Positions 20,783-20,893 of a DNA stretch of 20,893 nt are shown piece by piece. How positions within the stretch are numbered: the stretch's first letter is position 1; every line of letters starts with the position of its first letter. The notes below the pieces were generated by a model. It made no database searches, was not told the DNA's origin, and saw nothing but the letters and a program-made list of their open reading frames with translations. The position numbers and the translations under genes were made by a program. Source of the stretch: CAYTRS01 sp964440305 (lineage in GTDB: Bacteria > Patescibacteriota > Minisyncoccia > Moranbacterales > JAKLHP01); contig CAYTRS010000008.1 in the NCBI GenBank assembly GCA_964440305.1, positions 1-20,893 on the forward strand, given 5' to 3'.

Positions 20783-20893
20783 ATGGATGCCAATCTAAAT
20801 GATTATTCAATCTGTTTTGCTCCTGATTATGACTATACTTGCCTTTATTGCGGAAAAAGAGGGTTTCTCTCAGAAAGCGATAAAAAATTTTAT
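20783..20893 (+). CDS. Cys-containing mini-protein, 3' end outside window
   Basis: Partial: 37 codons are visible and the frame is still open at the window edge. It starts MDANLNDYSICFAPDYDYTC and continues LYCGKRGFLSES. A strong SD (GGGGAGG, 20771-20777) lies 5 nt before the ATG. DYTCLYCG matches DYTCLSCG of the preceding gene at 7 of 8 positions, and both start with M-D and an acidic or amide-rich lead. Function unknown; a small zinc-binding protein is possible. Confidence 0.55.
   Translation, partial: MDANLNDYSICFAPDYDYTCLYCGKRGFLSESDKKFY

Overview
This 20.9 kb window is bacterial chromosome, AT-rich and densely packed. It most resembles a Candidate Phyla Radiation (Patescibacteria) genome, probably Parcubacteria-like. 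The reasons are the gene content (PEGA-domain beta-propeller protein, Asp-box lipoprotein, DUF5684-type membrane protein, several tiny hypothetical proteins), short intergenic gaps, a tRNA without encoded CCA, and lack of Shine-Dalgarno (SD) sequences at most core genes. The lineage call is an inference from composition and gene style. No mobile element, phage gene or CRISPR array was seen.

Layout. Positions 1-3440 hold a cell-shape and wall-elongation operon: the end of mreB, then mreC, mreD and a class B penicillin-binding protein (PBP2). An unusually long RNase P RNA (rnpB, about 535 nt) follows at 3522-4058. Next come a polyprenyl-phosphate sugar-1-phosphate transferase (4111-5529) and a small polytopic membrane protein (5629-6093). 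A near-consensus promoter at 6146-6173 then heads a ribosomal protein/transcription operon: infA, rpmJ, rpsM, rpsK, rpsD, rpoA, rplQ, rplM, rpsI. It ends at a strong bidirectional terminator (10889-10917). On the minus strand lie a PEGA-domain membrane-anchored protein (10967-12409) and tRNA-Lys(UUU). Back on the plus strand are a nitronate monooxygenase-like flavoprotein with twin palindromes around its promoter, a 68-aa membrane peptide, an Asp-box lipoprotein, frr (ribosome recycling), rseP (site-2 protease), greA, lysS, a deoxyribosyltransferase-like protein, a coupled small membrane protein, and three tiny genes in which CxxC pairs recur. The last of these runs off the window.

The genes are mostly core growth functions: wall synthesis, RNase P, translation and transcription. 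The least expected layer is noncoding. (1) A family of 75-100 nt A-rich-arm/T-rich-arm stem-loops sits in the gaps in front of mreC, rpmJ, rpsM, rpsD, rplM, rseP and lysS, and a similar long hairpin is embedded in rnpB. Some copies are demonstrably homologous: arms agree at 30 of 32 bases between the rplM and lysS leaders, and the rpmJ and rpsD leaders share a loop and keep their pairing through base changes. (2) rpsM and rplM carry an identical 21-nt block ending 2 nt before the start codon. (3) SDs are bimodal: six mostly accessory genes have strong SDs and core genes have essentially none. (4) Two palindromes with the same 12-nt core flank the flavoprotein promoter, 125 bp apart. These are the observations most worth checking.
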